Source of the DNA: DASVRA01 sp036388855
GTDB taxonomy: Bacteria; Pseudomonadota; Alphaproteobacteria; Caulobacterales; Caulobacteraceae
Reading direction: 5' to 3'
Length of the DNA: 64,000 bases
Assembly (NCBI GenBank): GCA_036388855.1
Contig: DASVRA010000023.1
Location: 18,371 to 82,370 of the forward strand
A program made the translations under genes and the position numbers. The notes beneath the pieces were generated by a model, which saw only the letters and a program-made list of their open reading frames with translations, was not told the DNA's origin and made no database searches. Numbering within the stretch: position 1 is the first letter of the stretch; each line of letters starts with the position of its first letter. Shown here in pieces: positions 7,328 to 14,869 of this stretch.

Positions 7328-9646
7328 ATGCGAGTATTGTTCACCACCGCGGCCGCTGCCGCGCTCCTGACGGTGGCAGCCGCGGGGGGCGCCGGGGCGC
7401 AGACGAAACCGGCGAAAACCGCGGCGGAAGCCTCGCTGCGAGGCTCGGAACCGAAGCCCGGGGCGAAAAAGGCCGCGGGGTCCAAGACAGCCGCCGCGCC
7501 CGCCAAGGGCAAGACGGAGGCTGACGCCAAGCCCGCCGCTGAAAAGGCGGTGCTGAGGGGCCCCGTCGGCAAGGGCCCGATCAAGACGGACTCCGGGAAA
7601 CCGGTGACGGTGAAGAGCGGCGACAGCCTGGCGGAGATCGCCCAGCGCACCGGCGTCTCGCGCCAGACGCTGGCCGAGCTGAACAAGCTGAAGCCGCCTT
7701 ACAACCTTAAGCCGGGCCAGCAGCTGAAGCTGCCCGAGCGCCGCTACTACGCCGTCCAGGCGGGCGACACCCTGCTGGCGGTCGGCCGCCGCGTGGGCGC
7801 GGACGCCACCGAGTTGGCCAAATACAACGACCTCGCCAGCACCGCTCGCATCCGCGCTGGCCAGAAGATCTATCTCCCCGCCGGCGCGGAGGACACGGCG
7901 AGGGCCGAGACCAAGGTCGCCAAAGCCGAGCCCAAGACGACCAAGACCCCGGCCAAGCCGAAGGCTCCGGCGGAAAAGAAGGCGACGGTCGAGAAGAAGC
8001 TGGCGGCGGTCACACCCGAGAAGAAACCTGGCGCCCTCGAGAAAAAAACGGCGGCGCCGGAGCGGAAGCAGGCGGCCCTGACCGCCCAGCCTCCCCGGTC
8101 CGCGCCTCGGCCGCTTCCGTCGGCGCCCGCGGCCGAGGCCCCGACATCAATTCCACCAGCCGCCGCCCCCTCGCCCGCCCCCGCACAACCCGCGCCGGCG
8201 CCCGACACCAGCGGCCTCGATCCGGTCGTCGGCCTGCAGCCGAGAGTCTCCCAACCGCCGCCCGCCGCCGCCGCCGCGACGGCCGCACCCCCGCCGGCAT
8301 CGACCCTCTCCCTGACGCCACCGGCCCCCGCGCAGGGCGCGCTCGGCCTCAACCAGTCAGCCCCCGCTCAGACCTCGCCCGCAACGGCTCCGGCCTCGCC
8401 CCCGCCAGTGTCCGCGGCGGCGCCGTCCGCGACCTTCAGCCTGCCTCCCGGCGCGACCGCGCTTCCGCCACCGGCGCCCGCGGCCTCTGCGGCCACGACG
8501 GCCGCACCCCCGCCCACGGGCACGGCAGGCACGCCATCCACCTCTTCGCAGGCCGCGCCGGCGCTCAACCTGACGGCCCCGGCCCCGGCCTTGGCCGTGC
8601 CCGGGGTGACTACGGCCTCACCCCCGCCGGCGTTCGTGACGGCCCCCAGTTCGCCCGCCGGCGCGCCTTCCGGCGCAACCGCTCTTCCGCGGGCCGCGCG
8701 CGCGCCCGACCCGGCGCCCCAGCCGCAAACGGCCGCCGCGCCACAGCGCCGCCTTCCCGCTCCAGCCGCCGCCGCTCCCGCCCCAGTGGTGACCGCCCAG
8801 GCCGCACCGCCACAGGCGCGGAACACCACAATTCCCACGCCCGGCCCGAACGCCACGCCGATGCGGCGCTCGACGATGCCCCCGCCCGCGCCCGTGGCCC
8901 CGACAGGTCCGGCCCAGCCAAGGCGCCAGGCAAGCGCTCAACCCTTCCGCCCCCCCGTTTCGCGAGCGGCGCCCGCCGCGCAGCCGCGGCCCGGCTTCGA
9001 GATGACGCCGCAGCAGGCCCAGCCGGCGCAGCGGCAGGCGGTCCTCACCGCCCCTCCGCCGCCGGGCGCCCGCATCAACCCGCGCGGCTACACGGAGGTG
9101 GGACCCACCACCAGCGCTCCGGCCGCACGCTCCTCCGGCCGCCCGTCCGAGCTGCCGCCGCAGATCGCCGCCATCGCGCCAGCCAACCGGCCCGCCGCGA
9201 TCATCGCCAGCGCCCCGGCGCCGGCGATTACCGATGTCGCCTCGCTCGGCCGCGGCCGCTTCATCTGGCCCGCGCGGGGCCAGATCCTCTCGCCTTTCGG
9301 GGCCAAGGGCGTGGGGCAGAAGAACGACGGGGTGAACATTGCCATGCGCGAGGGCGAGCCTGTCCGCTCCGCCGCCGGCGGCCAAGTCGTGTACGCCGGC
9401 GATCAGGTGCCGAGCTTCGGCAACCTGGTGCTGGTCAAGCACGACGGCGGCTGGGTCACCGCCTACGCCCACATGGGCCGCATCACGGTGAAGAACAACG
9501 ACATGATCTCGCAGGGCCAGCAGCTCGGCATCGGCGGCCAGACCGGCGCGGTGGTGCAGCCGCAGCTGCACTTCGAGGTCCGCTACGCCGCCTCGCCGCT
9601 GGAGAAGGCGACCCCGCTCGACCCGATGCTGGTGTTGCCGCGCTGA
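7328..9646 (+). CDS. dipM: DipM/NlpD-like LysM and degenerate LytM envelope protein
   Basis: This is a predicted exported peptidoglycan-binding regulator of cell division. The signal peptide is residues 1-24 (cleaved near GAGAQ). Two tandem LysM domains follow at about 93-138 and 139-186. A very long Pro/Ala-rich linker spans about 190-635, and a C-terminal LytM (M23) fold covers about 641-772. In active LytM enzymes zinc is held by the His and Asp of an HxGxD motif and a later HxH. Here the first motif reads NDGVNIA and the last reads QLHFE, so three of the usual ligand or catalytic positions are changed. It is therefore likely an activator like EnvC or NlpD rather than a hydrolase. Caulobacter DipM also occurs after surE-pcm but is known with more LysM domains, so the gene name is inferred from context and architecture. 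Confidence 0.8.
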   Translation: MRVLFTTAAAAALLTVAAAGGAGAQTKPAKTAAEASLRGSEPKPGAKKAAGSKTAAAPAKGKTEADAKPAAEKAVLRGPVGKGPIKTDSGKPVTVKSGDSLAEIAQRTGVSRQTLAELNKLKPPYNLKPGQQLKLPERRYYAVQAGDTLLAVGRRVGADATELAKYNDLASTARIRAGQKIYLPAGAEDTARAETKVAKAEPKTTKTPAKPKAPAEKKATVEKKLAAVTPEKKPGALEKKTAAPERKQAALTAQPPRSAPRPLPSAPAAEAPTSIPPAAAPSPAPAQPAPAPDTSGLDPVVGLQPRVSQPPPAAAAATAAPPPASTLSLTPPAPAQGALGLNQSAPAQTSPATAPASPPPVSAAAPSATFSLPPGATALPPPAPAASAATTAAPPPTGTAGTPSTSSQAAPALNLTAPAPALAVPGVTTASPPPAFVTAPSSPAGAPSGATALPRAARAPDPAPQPQTAAAPQRRLPAPAAAAPAPVVTAQAAPPQARNTTIPTPGPNATPMRRSTMPPPAPVAPTGPAQPRRQASAQPFRPPVSRAAPAAQPRPGFEMTPQQAQPAQRQAVLTAPPPPGARINPRGYTEVGPTTSAPAARSSGRPSELPPQIAAIAPANRPAAIIASAPAPAITDVASLGRGRFIWPARGQILSPFGAKGVGQKNDGVNIAMREGEPVRSAAGGQVVYAGDQVPSFGNLVLVKHDGGWVTAYAHMGRITVKNNDMISQGQQLGIGGQTGAVVQPQLHFEVRYAASPLEKATPLDPMLVLPR

Positions 9647-9733
9647 GACGGCCGCGGAGAGTTTGCCTTAACCCCTTGCGTTCGGGCGGCGAATCCCGAT
9701 CTGGGGCGCTGTTTTTCCCTGCACCCGGACCCG

Positions 9734-10123
9734 ATGAAAGACCCCACCAGCCACAAGATCGAAGACCGCCGGGCGCAAGCCGCCGAGGCGCGCGCCGCCG
9801 CCCTGGCCAAGCTCAAGGAGCGGGCCAAGCCCGCCGCGCCGGCGCCCGAGCACGCCTTCGTCAGCCGCGAGGAGCGCCGCCAGGCCGAACTCGAGGCCAA
9901 GCGCCGCGAGCACGCCGCGCGCAAGGAGGCCGAGCGCCAGAAGAAGGTCGAGGCCCAGCAGGCCGTCTACCAGAGCCTGGCCGAAAAGGAGCAGGCCGAA
10001 CTCGAGGCCAAGCGCGCCCAGCGCAAGGAGCGTAAGAAGTTCGAAAAGGAAATGGCCAAGCTGAAGCGCGAGGAGCGCGCCACCGGCCGCAAAGCGCCGC
10101 AGCCGGAGTGGCCGTACGCCTGA
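9734..10123 (+). CDS. Small highly charged coiled-coil protein (DUF6481-like)
   Basis: The product is a 129-residue protein of unknown function, almost entirely helical and rich in Lys, Arg, Glu and Ala. It starts MKDPTSHKIEDRRAQAAEAR, which resembles the short charged alphaproteobacterial proteins grouped as DUF6481. Repeated ELEAKRREHAARKEAERQ-like heptads between residues 50 and 115 suggest one long coiled coil. There is no signal peptide or cysteine, so it is probably cytosolic and may bind nucleic acid. It stands alone between dipM and lipB. The family name is from memory of the N-terminal pattern and is moderate at best. Confidence 0.75.
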   Translation: MKDPTSHKIEDRRAQAAEARAAALAKLKERAKPAAPAPEHAFVSREERRQAELEAKRREHAARKEAERQKKVEAQQAVYQSLAEKEQAELEAKRAQRKERKKFEKEMAKLKREERATGRKAPQPEWPYA

Positions 10124-10218
10124 CGCCTCCGGCGGCCGGTCTGGATCTGGGTTCCGGCATTTGCCAGGAAAACGGTGAAGGGATGGCGGCGCGGAGCGGT
10201 AACCCTTAGCTCTGCCGC

Positions 10219-10971
10219 GTGGCCGCGCCCGCTGACCTGACGAAACTGCGCCGCCCTGACGGCCTCCCCGCCGGCTGGGCGGTCTCCCCCGGCTACGTCC
10301 CCTACCCCGCCGCCGTCGAGGCGATGAAGGCCCGCGCCGCCGCCATCGCCGCCGGCGAAGCGGGCGAACTCGTCTGGCTCCTCGAACACCCGCCGCTCTA
10401 CACCGCCGGCGTCTCCGCCAGGTCCGAAGACCTGGTCGCGCCCGGCCTCCTCGCGGTGTTCGAGACCGGCCGCGGCGGCCAGTACACCTATCACGGCCCC
10501 GGCCAGCGCGTGGCCTACGTCATGCTCGACCTACGCGAACGCGGCCGCGACGTCCGCTGCTTCGTGCGCGGCCTGGAGGCCTGGATCATCGGCGCCCTCG
10601 CCCGCTTCAACGTCGCCGGCGAGACCCGCGAGGGCCGCGTCGGCGTCTGGGTTACGCGCCGCGCGCAGGGTGCGCCGCCGCGCGAGGACAAGATCGCCGC
10701 CATCGGCGTGCGCGTCAGCCGCTGGGTCAGCTTCCACGGGATCAGCCTGAACGTGGAGCCCGACCTCTCCCACTACGCCGGCATCGTCCCCTGCGGCATC
10801 CGCGAGCACGGCGTCACAAGCCTAGTCGACCTCGGCCTTCCCATCGGCATGGACGAGACGGACGCCGCGCTGAAGGCGAGCTTCAAGGATGTTTTCGGAC
10901 CAGTCTCTGATCCGGCGCCCCCGCCGCTCGCCCACCCCGCTGAAGCTTCGCCGACAGGCGTTCCCTCCTGA
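10219..10971 (+). CDS. lipB: Lipoyl(octanoyl) transferase LipB
   Basis: LipB moves the octanoyl group from acyl carrier protein to lipoyl domains of 2-oxoacid dehydrogenases, the first step of lipoate synthesis. The 250-residue protein has the substrate motif GRGGQYTYHGPGQ (about 90-102), the catalytic lysine region DKIAAIGVRVSRW (about 155-167) and GISLNVEPDL. The thioester-forming Cys lies in GIVPCGI (about residue 191). The C-terminal 25 residues are Pro/Ala-rich and dispensable-looking. The start is GTG. The lipB reading frame ends just before a lower-GC patch. Confidence 0.93.
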   Translation: MAAPADLTKLRRPDGLPAGWAVSPGYVPYPAAVEAMKARAAAIAAGEAGELVWLLEHPPLYTAGVSARSEDLVAPGLLAVFETGRGGQYTYHGPGQRVAYVMLDLRERGRDVRCFVRGLEAWIIGALARFNVAGETREGRVGVWVTRRAQGAPPREDKIAAIGVRVSRWVSFHGISLNVEPDLSHYAGIVPCGIREHGVTSLVDLGLPIGMDETDAALKASFKDVFGPVSDPAPPPLAHPAEASPTGVPS

Positions 10972-11087
10972 CAGGCTCGCCCAGGAGGCGGAGGGCTCTC
11001 TCGCGCCTTCTGCGGTGCCTGTCTTGGCGCCTCCCCACCCCTGCCACTCCCCCACGGAACTACTCGCCGCTGCTGGCCAAGAACTTG

Positions 11088-11921
11088 TTACAGGCCTAGA
11101 TCCCGCACAAGCAAGTCGCCCGAGGACAACACTTCACGTGTTCCGTCAACAACTACGGCATAAGCGAGAGATTGGGTCGTGAGCGCTCTGATATGTCGAT
11201 CTTCTTGATGGGGGTTTTCAAAAGAGGGAGGGAGGCGCACGAACGCCTTCTCCGTGTAAGGCGGAACTACGCGGGAGCACAGCATCAACCTCAGCTTAGG
11301 ACCAACGATTGCTGCTTTAGCCCGTGGCACTTCAAAGTTTAGAAAAACTCTTGAGCTAATCCCTATGCCCCCGTAGTTCTCCGAACGAGGGGACAGTCCA
11401 AATCCGGAGGCTGAGGCCGTCTGGACACGCACCTTAGCGCCAAAGCCGTTCTGCGCCGCATAGCTGCCTGTGTTCCGGCTTGTCAGATCACCCGCTACGA
11501 CCACCTGCATAATGTCGTCACACTGAAGCGTGCAAAGCAATTTTGCTCCCATTGGAAACAAATCAGAAAACTGAGCCACCGCGCGAGCGTGATTGGGTGT
11601 GTAGAACCTTTCTTCTTCAGGTAGATACAGTAGCTTTAACTTGTATTCGGTAAATACCAGACCAGATTGACTTAACCCCGCCCTCTTATAAACCGTAGCT
11701 TGAGCAGCGACCGCTCGCTGCGCATAATCGCTCTGCGTTTCGTACTCGCTCTTGACCATCTTGATCCCAGTCAATGATTGATAAACTTGCGCCAGACTCG
11801 TGGGTGGTGGAGCGCTTTTCTGAAAGGCAGAGCGACACTCTGCTTGGGCAAGCTTAGCCGCGTTCGAATCCGCAGCCGGAGCCGACAGCAAGGCAGCAAA
11901 GCTTAAAATGATCTCCCTCAT
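11088..11921 (-). CDS. Hypothetical exported protein in a low-GC patch
   Basis: The product is a 277-residue protein not matched to any family I recognise. The first 17 residues (MREIILSFAALLSAPAA) look like a signal peptide. The body has alternating polar and hydrophobic strands, with motifs such as ERFYTPNHARAVAQFSDLF and RVFLNFEVPRAKA. Three Cys (AECRS, LLCTLQC) and one later Cys could form disulfides if exported. Base composition and codon use are clearly less GC-rich than lipB and nadE on either side, which suggests horizontal acquisition. Its start overlaps the stop of the upstream 105-residue gene (ATGA), so the two are likely co-translated. Confidence 0.6.
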   Translation of the reverse strand: MREIILSFAALLSAPAADSNAAKLAQAECRSAFQKSAPPPTSLAQVYQSLTGIKMVKSEYETQSDYAQRAVAAQATVYKRAGLSQSGLVFTEYKLKLLYLPEEERFYTPNHARAVAQFSDLFPMGAKLLCTLQCDDIMQVVVAGDLTSRNTGSYAAQNGFGAKVRVQTASASGFGLSPRSENYGGIGISSRVFLNFEVPRAKAAIVGPKLRLMLCSRVVPPYTEKAFVRLPPSFENPHQEDRHIRALTTQSLAYAVVVDGTREVLSSGDLLVRDLGL

Positions 11922-12235
11922 TCTGTTAATCTTTGCAAGGAGTTGTTCGTGTTTAGAAGCGCGCTAATATGACTAACAGCTTGTGTTAGGTCGGAGCGAT
12001 GCGGAGATGGCATATAACCGTACTGAAGCCAAGCCAACATAGCCGAAGCGTCCATACGAAAGTTGATTGCATCACTTCGTGTTTGCCGCGAGCGTGCATC
12101 TTTTCGGCTACCCACCGACCCGCGGATGGATGCAGCTATGTCAGCTTGCTCATTTATAAAGGCGATCCACCCTGCCTTAGTAGTGAATCCACACCTCAGA
12201 ACGATAGAAGACAGATTATCCATGATACTGGCCAC
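11918..12235 (-). CDS. Hypothetical protein, partner of the downstream unknown gene
   Basis: The product is a 105-residue protein without a recognised domain. It is predicted to be mostly helical and cytosolic, with a TSDAIN-like polar middle and SALLNTNNSLQRL at the end. The frame is lower in GC than the neighbours, like the gene it overlaps by four bases (11918-11921). The start ATG at 12235 or the one at 12223 (MDNLSSIVLRCG) are both possible. It lies just downstream of nadE on the same strand. The overlap and shared composition suggest that the two genes arrived together. Confidence 0.5.
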   Translation of the reverse strand: MASIMDNLSSIVLRCGFTTKAGWIAFINEQADIAASIRGSVGSRKDARSRQTRSDAINFRMDASAMLAWLQYGYMPSPHRSDLTQAVSHISALLNTNNSLQRLTE

Positions 12236-12244
12236 AACCTACTA

Positions 12245-13897
12245 TCACCGGCCGACCCGATCCCTATACCCATTCACCAGCGGATAGCGCCGATCCCGCC
12301 CAAACGCCCGCGCGCCAAGCTTCACCCCAGGCGGCGCCTGCCGGCGCTTGTATTCCGTCGCGTAGAGCATCCGCTGCACCCGCTCCACCGTGGCTGGGTC
12401 GAAGCCGCGGGCGACGATCTGGTCCAGCGTCGCCTCCTCCTCGACTAGGCCGCGCAGGATGCCGTCCAGGACCTCGTAGGGCGGAAGGCTGTCCTGGTCG
12501 GTCTGGCCCGGCTTCAGCTCCGCGCTCGGCGCCTTGGTCAAGATGCGCTCGGGAATGGGCGCGCGGGCGCGGCTCCATGGGTCATTGGCGTTGCGCCAGT
12601 GGCTCACAGCATAGACATCGGTTTTGTACAGGTCCTTCAGCGGGTTGAAGCCGCCGGACATGTCGCCGTAGAGGGTGGCGTAGCCGACCGCCATCTCGCT
12701 CTTGTTGCCGGTGGTCAGCAGCATCCAGCCGGTCTTGTTCGACAGCGCCATCAGCGTCACCCCGCGCAGGCGGGACTGGATGTTCTCCTCGGTCACGTCC
12801 GTCTCGGCATCCTTGAAGGCCTCCGCCAGCATTTCGGAGAACGCCTCCATGCCAGGCGCGATCGGGATGGTGTCGTAGCGCACGCCCAGCGCCTGGGCGC
12901 AGGCTTGCGCGTCCTCAAGGCTCTCGCGGCTGGTGTAGGGCGAAGGCAGCATCACGCAGCGCACCCGCTCAGCTCCAAAGGCATCGACCGCGATCGTGGC
13001 CACCAGGGCGGAATCGATCCCGCCGGACAGCCCCAGCAGCACGCCCGGGAACCGGGACTTGTCGACATAATCGCGGAGGCCCAGCACCATCACCCGGTAG
13101 AGCGTCTCCAGCCGCTCCGGCCAGTCCACCATCGGCGCCTCGGCGATGCGCCAGCCGCCCTCCCCACGCTCCCAGCGAGTGACCGCAAGCGCCTCCTCGC
13201 ACAGCGGCAGGCGCATGGCGCACGAGCCGTCCCCCTGCACCGCGAATGACGCGCCGTCGAACACCAGCTCGTCCTGCCCGCAGACCTGGTTGACGTAGAG
13301 CAGCGGCAGCCCCGTCTCCGCCACCCGCGCCCGCACCACCCCGATCCGCTCGTCGTCCGAGGTCTCGCGGAAAGGCGAGCCGTTGGGGACCAGCAGCATC
13401 TCGGCGCCTTGCGCCTTCAGTTCGCGGCAGACGGCGGGCGTCCAGATGTCCTCGCAGACGGGAACGCCGATCGCCACGCCCTTGCGCCGGAAGGCGGAGG
13501 TCGGCCCAGGCTCGAACACCCGTTTCTCGTCGAACACGTTGTAGTTGGGCAGGTCCGACTTGAAGGTGACGTCACGGATCTCGCCCCCTTCCATGAACAC
13601 CGCCGCGTTGCGCGGCTTCTCCTCCCCCGGCCAGATCGCGCCGATCACCGCCGCGCAGCCGCTCCGCGTGGCCGCCGCCAGCCGCTCCACAGCCGCGCGC
13701 GAGTCGCGCACAAACGCCGGTTTCATCGCCAGGTCCTCCGGCGGATAGCCGGTGACGAACAGCTCGGAAAACAGCGCCAGTTCCGCGCCCTGCGCGCACG
13801 CCTCGCCCAGCAGCCCGCGCGCGCGGGCTTCATTCGCCTCGATCGCGCCGACGGTGGGGTTGGCCTGGACGGCGGCGATGGCGAGCCGGTCAGTCAT
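12245..13897 (-). CDS. nadE: Glutamine-dependent NAD+ synthetase
   Basis: NadE amidates nicotinic acid adenine dinucleotide to NAD+, using ammonia from glutamine. The 550-residue protein is the two-domain form. The N-terminal nitrilase-type glutaminase has the catalytic triad: Glu in FSELFVTGYPPEDL, Lys in VTFKSDLPNY and Cys in GVPVCEDIW. The C-terminal ATP-pyrophosphatase domain has LGLSGGIDSALVATIAVDAFG (P-loop SGGxDS), TGNKSEMAVGYATLYGD and the KAPSAEL loop. The length and all key residues are normal. Confidence 0.96.
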   Translation of the reverse strand: MTDRLAIAAVQANPTVGAIEANEARARGLLGEACAQGAELALFSELFVTGYPPEDLAMKPAFVRDSRAAVERLAAATRSGCAAVIGAIWPGEEKPRNAAVFMEGGEIRDVTFKSDLPNYNVFDEKRVFEPGPTSAFRRKGVAIGVPVCEDIWTPAVCRELKAQGAEMLLVPNGSPFRETSDDERIGVVRARVAETGLPLLYVNQVCGQDELVFDGASFAVQGDGSCAMRLPLCEEALAVTRWERGEGGWRIAEAPMVDWPERLETLYRVMVLGLRDYVDKSRFPGVLLGLSGGIDSALVATIAVDAFGAERVRCVMLPSPYTSRESLEDAQACAQALGVRYDTIPIAPGMEAFSEMLAEAFKDAETDVTEENIQSRLRGVTLMALSNKTGWMLLTTGNKSEMAVGYATLYGDMSGGFNPLKDLYKTDVYAVSHWRNANDPWSRARAPIPERILTKAPSAELKPGQTDQDSLPPYEVLDGILRGLVEEEATLDQIVARGFDPATVERVQRMLYATEYKRRQAPPGVKLGARAFGRDRRYPLVNGYRDRVGR

Positions 13898-13943
13898 CGT
13901 CCTTATCTAGCGGCGAGCTGCTCTGCCCGCCATGCCGCCGCCG

Positions 13944-14723
13944 CTAGCCAGTCAGGAAATCCCAATCGAATTCGAGCAGGATACGCCCTTTGCTGACGCG
14001 CATCCCATCCGCCGCCTTCGCCGGCGCGCGGAAGCCCCGTGCGTATTCGAGCAGCGCCGCCTTGGTGGCCGGGGTCGCCCCCTCCACCAAGCAGCCCTCA
14101 AGCGCGCCTCCCGCGCCCGCGCGGCATTCCATGTGGGAGATTCCGCTTCCCTGGTCCGCGGCTTCCAGCAGGCGCCCCATGGTCTCGCGGTCCGGCCTTT
14201 GCGCCCACTCCATGGCGTGTCCGCGGCACTTCCGCTCCGGATCGGCGCGCGAGGGACAGTCGAAGATGCGCGGGTCCTTGGGTGAGGGCCCGCCCTTGAA
14301 CTCTGTCACCAGGATGGCTGGATCCCCCGGCTGAAAGCTCACCCTCACGCCCCCTCCGCCTACGGTGAAGGTGATGGTAATGCCCACCTCCGCACCGCCC
14401 ACGGGTTTGCCGTTCTCCAACCTGGGTGACATCCGGAAGAGCGCCGCCATCGCCAGGGCGGCTTGGCCGAAACCATACCCCGGCGGCAGTTCCTTGCGGA
14501 CGACGCACCGCTCCAGCCGCCCTTCCGTATTGACTTCGCAGCGGATCAGCGCGGCTCCGCCTATTCCGCGCCTCATGGCTGCGGGCGGATAATACCGCTG
14601 GAAGTGCCACCCCGTGGGCTTCGCCACCCAATCGGGGTTGCGGATCAGCTTCGGCTCCTGCGCGCCGGCGGACGCCGCCAGCAGGAGGCTAGCAAAGGCC
14701 GCAATCAGAGCATTCTTGGGCAC
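13944..14723 (-). CDS. Exported protein with a TonB-C-like domain
   Basis: The protein is predicted to be 259 residues, starting at GTG 14723 because GGGAG lies nine bases upstream; the longer frame to 14774 lacks this. The N-terminus (VPKNALIAAFASLLLAASAGAQ) is a signal peptide. Residues about 35-125 have the pattern of a TonB C-terminal domain: YPPAAMRRGIGGAALIRCEV, then GRLERCVVRKELPPGYGFG and an AALAMAALFRMSP helix. It lacks the N-terminal anchor and proline arm of true TonB, so it is more likely a periplasmic relative. The second half (about 130-259) is unassigned and holds several Cys, including CPSRADPERKC and ECRAG. It stands divergent from ileS. Confidence 0.65.
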   Translation of the reverse strand: MPKNALIAAFASLLLAASAGAQEPKLIRNPDWVAKPTGWHFQRYYPPAAMRRGIGGAALIRCEVNTEGRLERCVVRKELPPGYGFGQAALAMAALFRMSPRLENGKPVGGAEVGITITFTVGGGGVRVSFQPGDPAILVTEFKGGPSPKDPRIFDCPSRADPERKCRGHAMEWAQRPDRETMGRLLEAADQGSGISHMECRAGAGGALEGCLVEGATPATKAALLEYARGFRAPAKAADGMRVSKGRILLEFDWDFLTG

Positions 14724-14869
14724 AGGTCCAAACTCCCACGACAGGCACCTGACCTCAGCACGCGACTGCGTCAACGCGGCGTTTCGAGGCAGCCCGACTG
14801 ACCCAGACGTACCTGCGAGAGAACGGCCGCGCCCTTTGTCCCGCTCCCGCCCTCTGCTAACCCCCGCCG

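Noticed and set aside
11000..12235. The low-GC patch as a prophage remnant or insertion sequence
   Set aside because: There is no integrase, transposase, inverted terminal repeat or attachment duplication. Composition is the only mobile sign.
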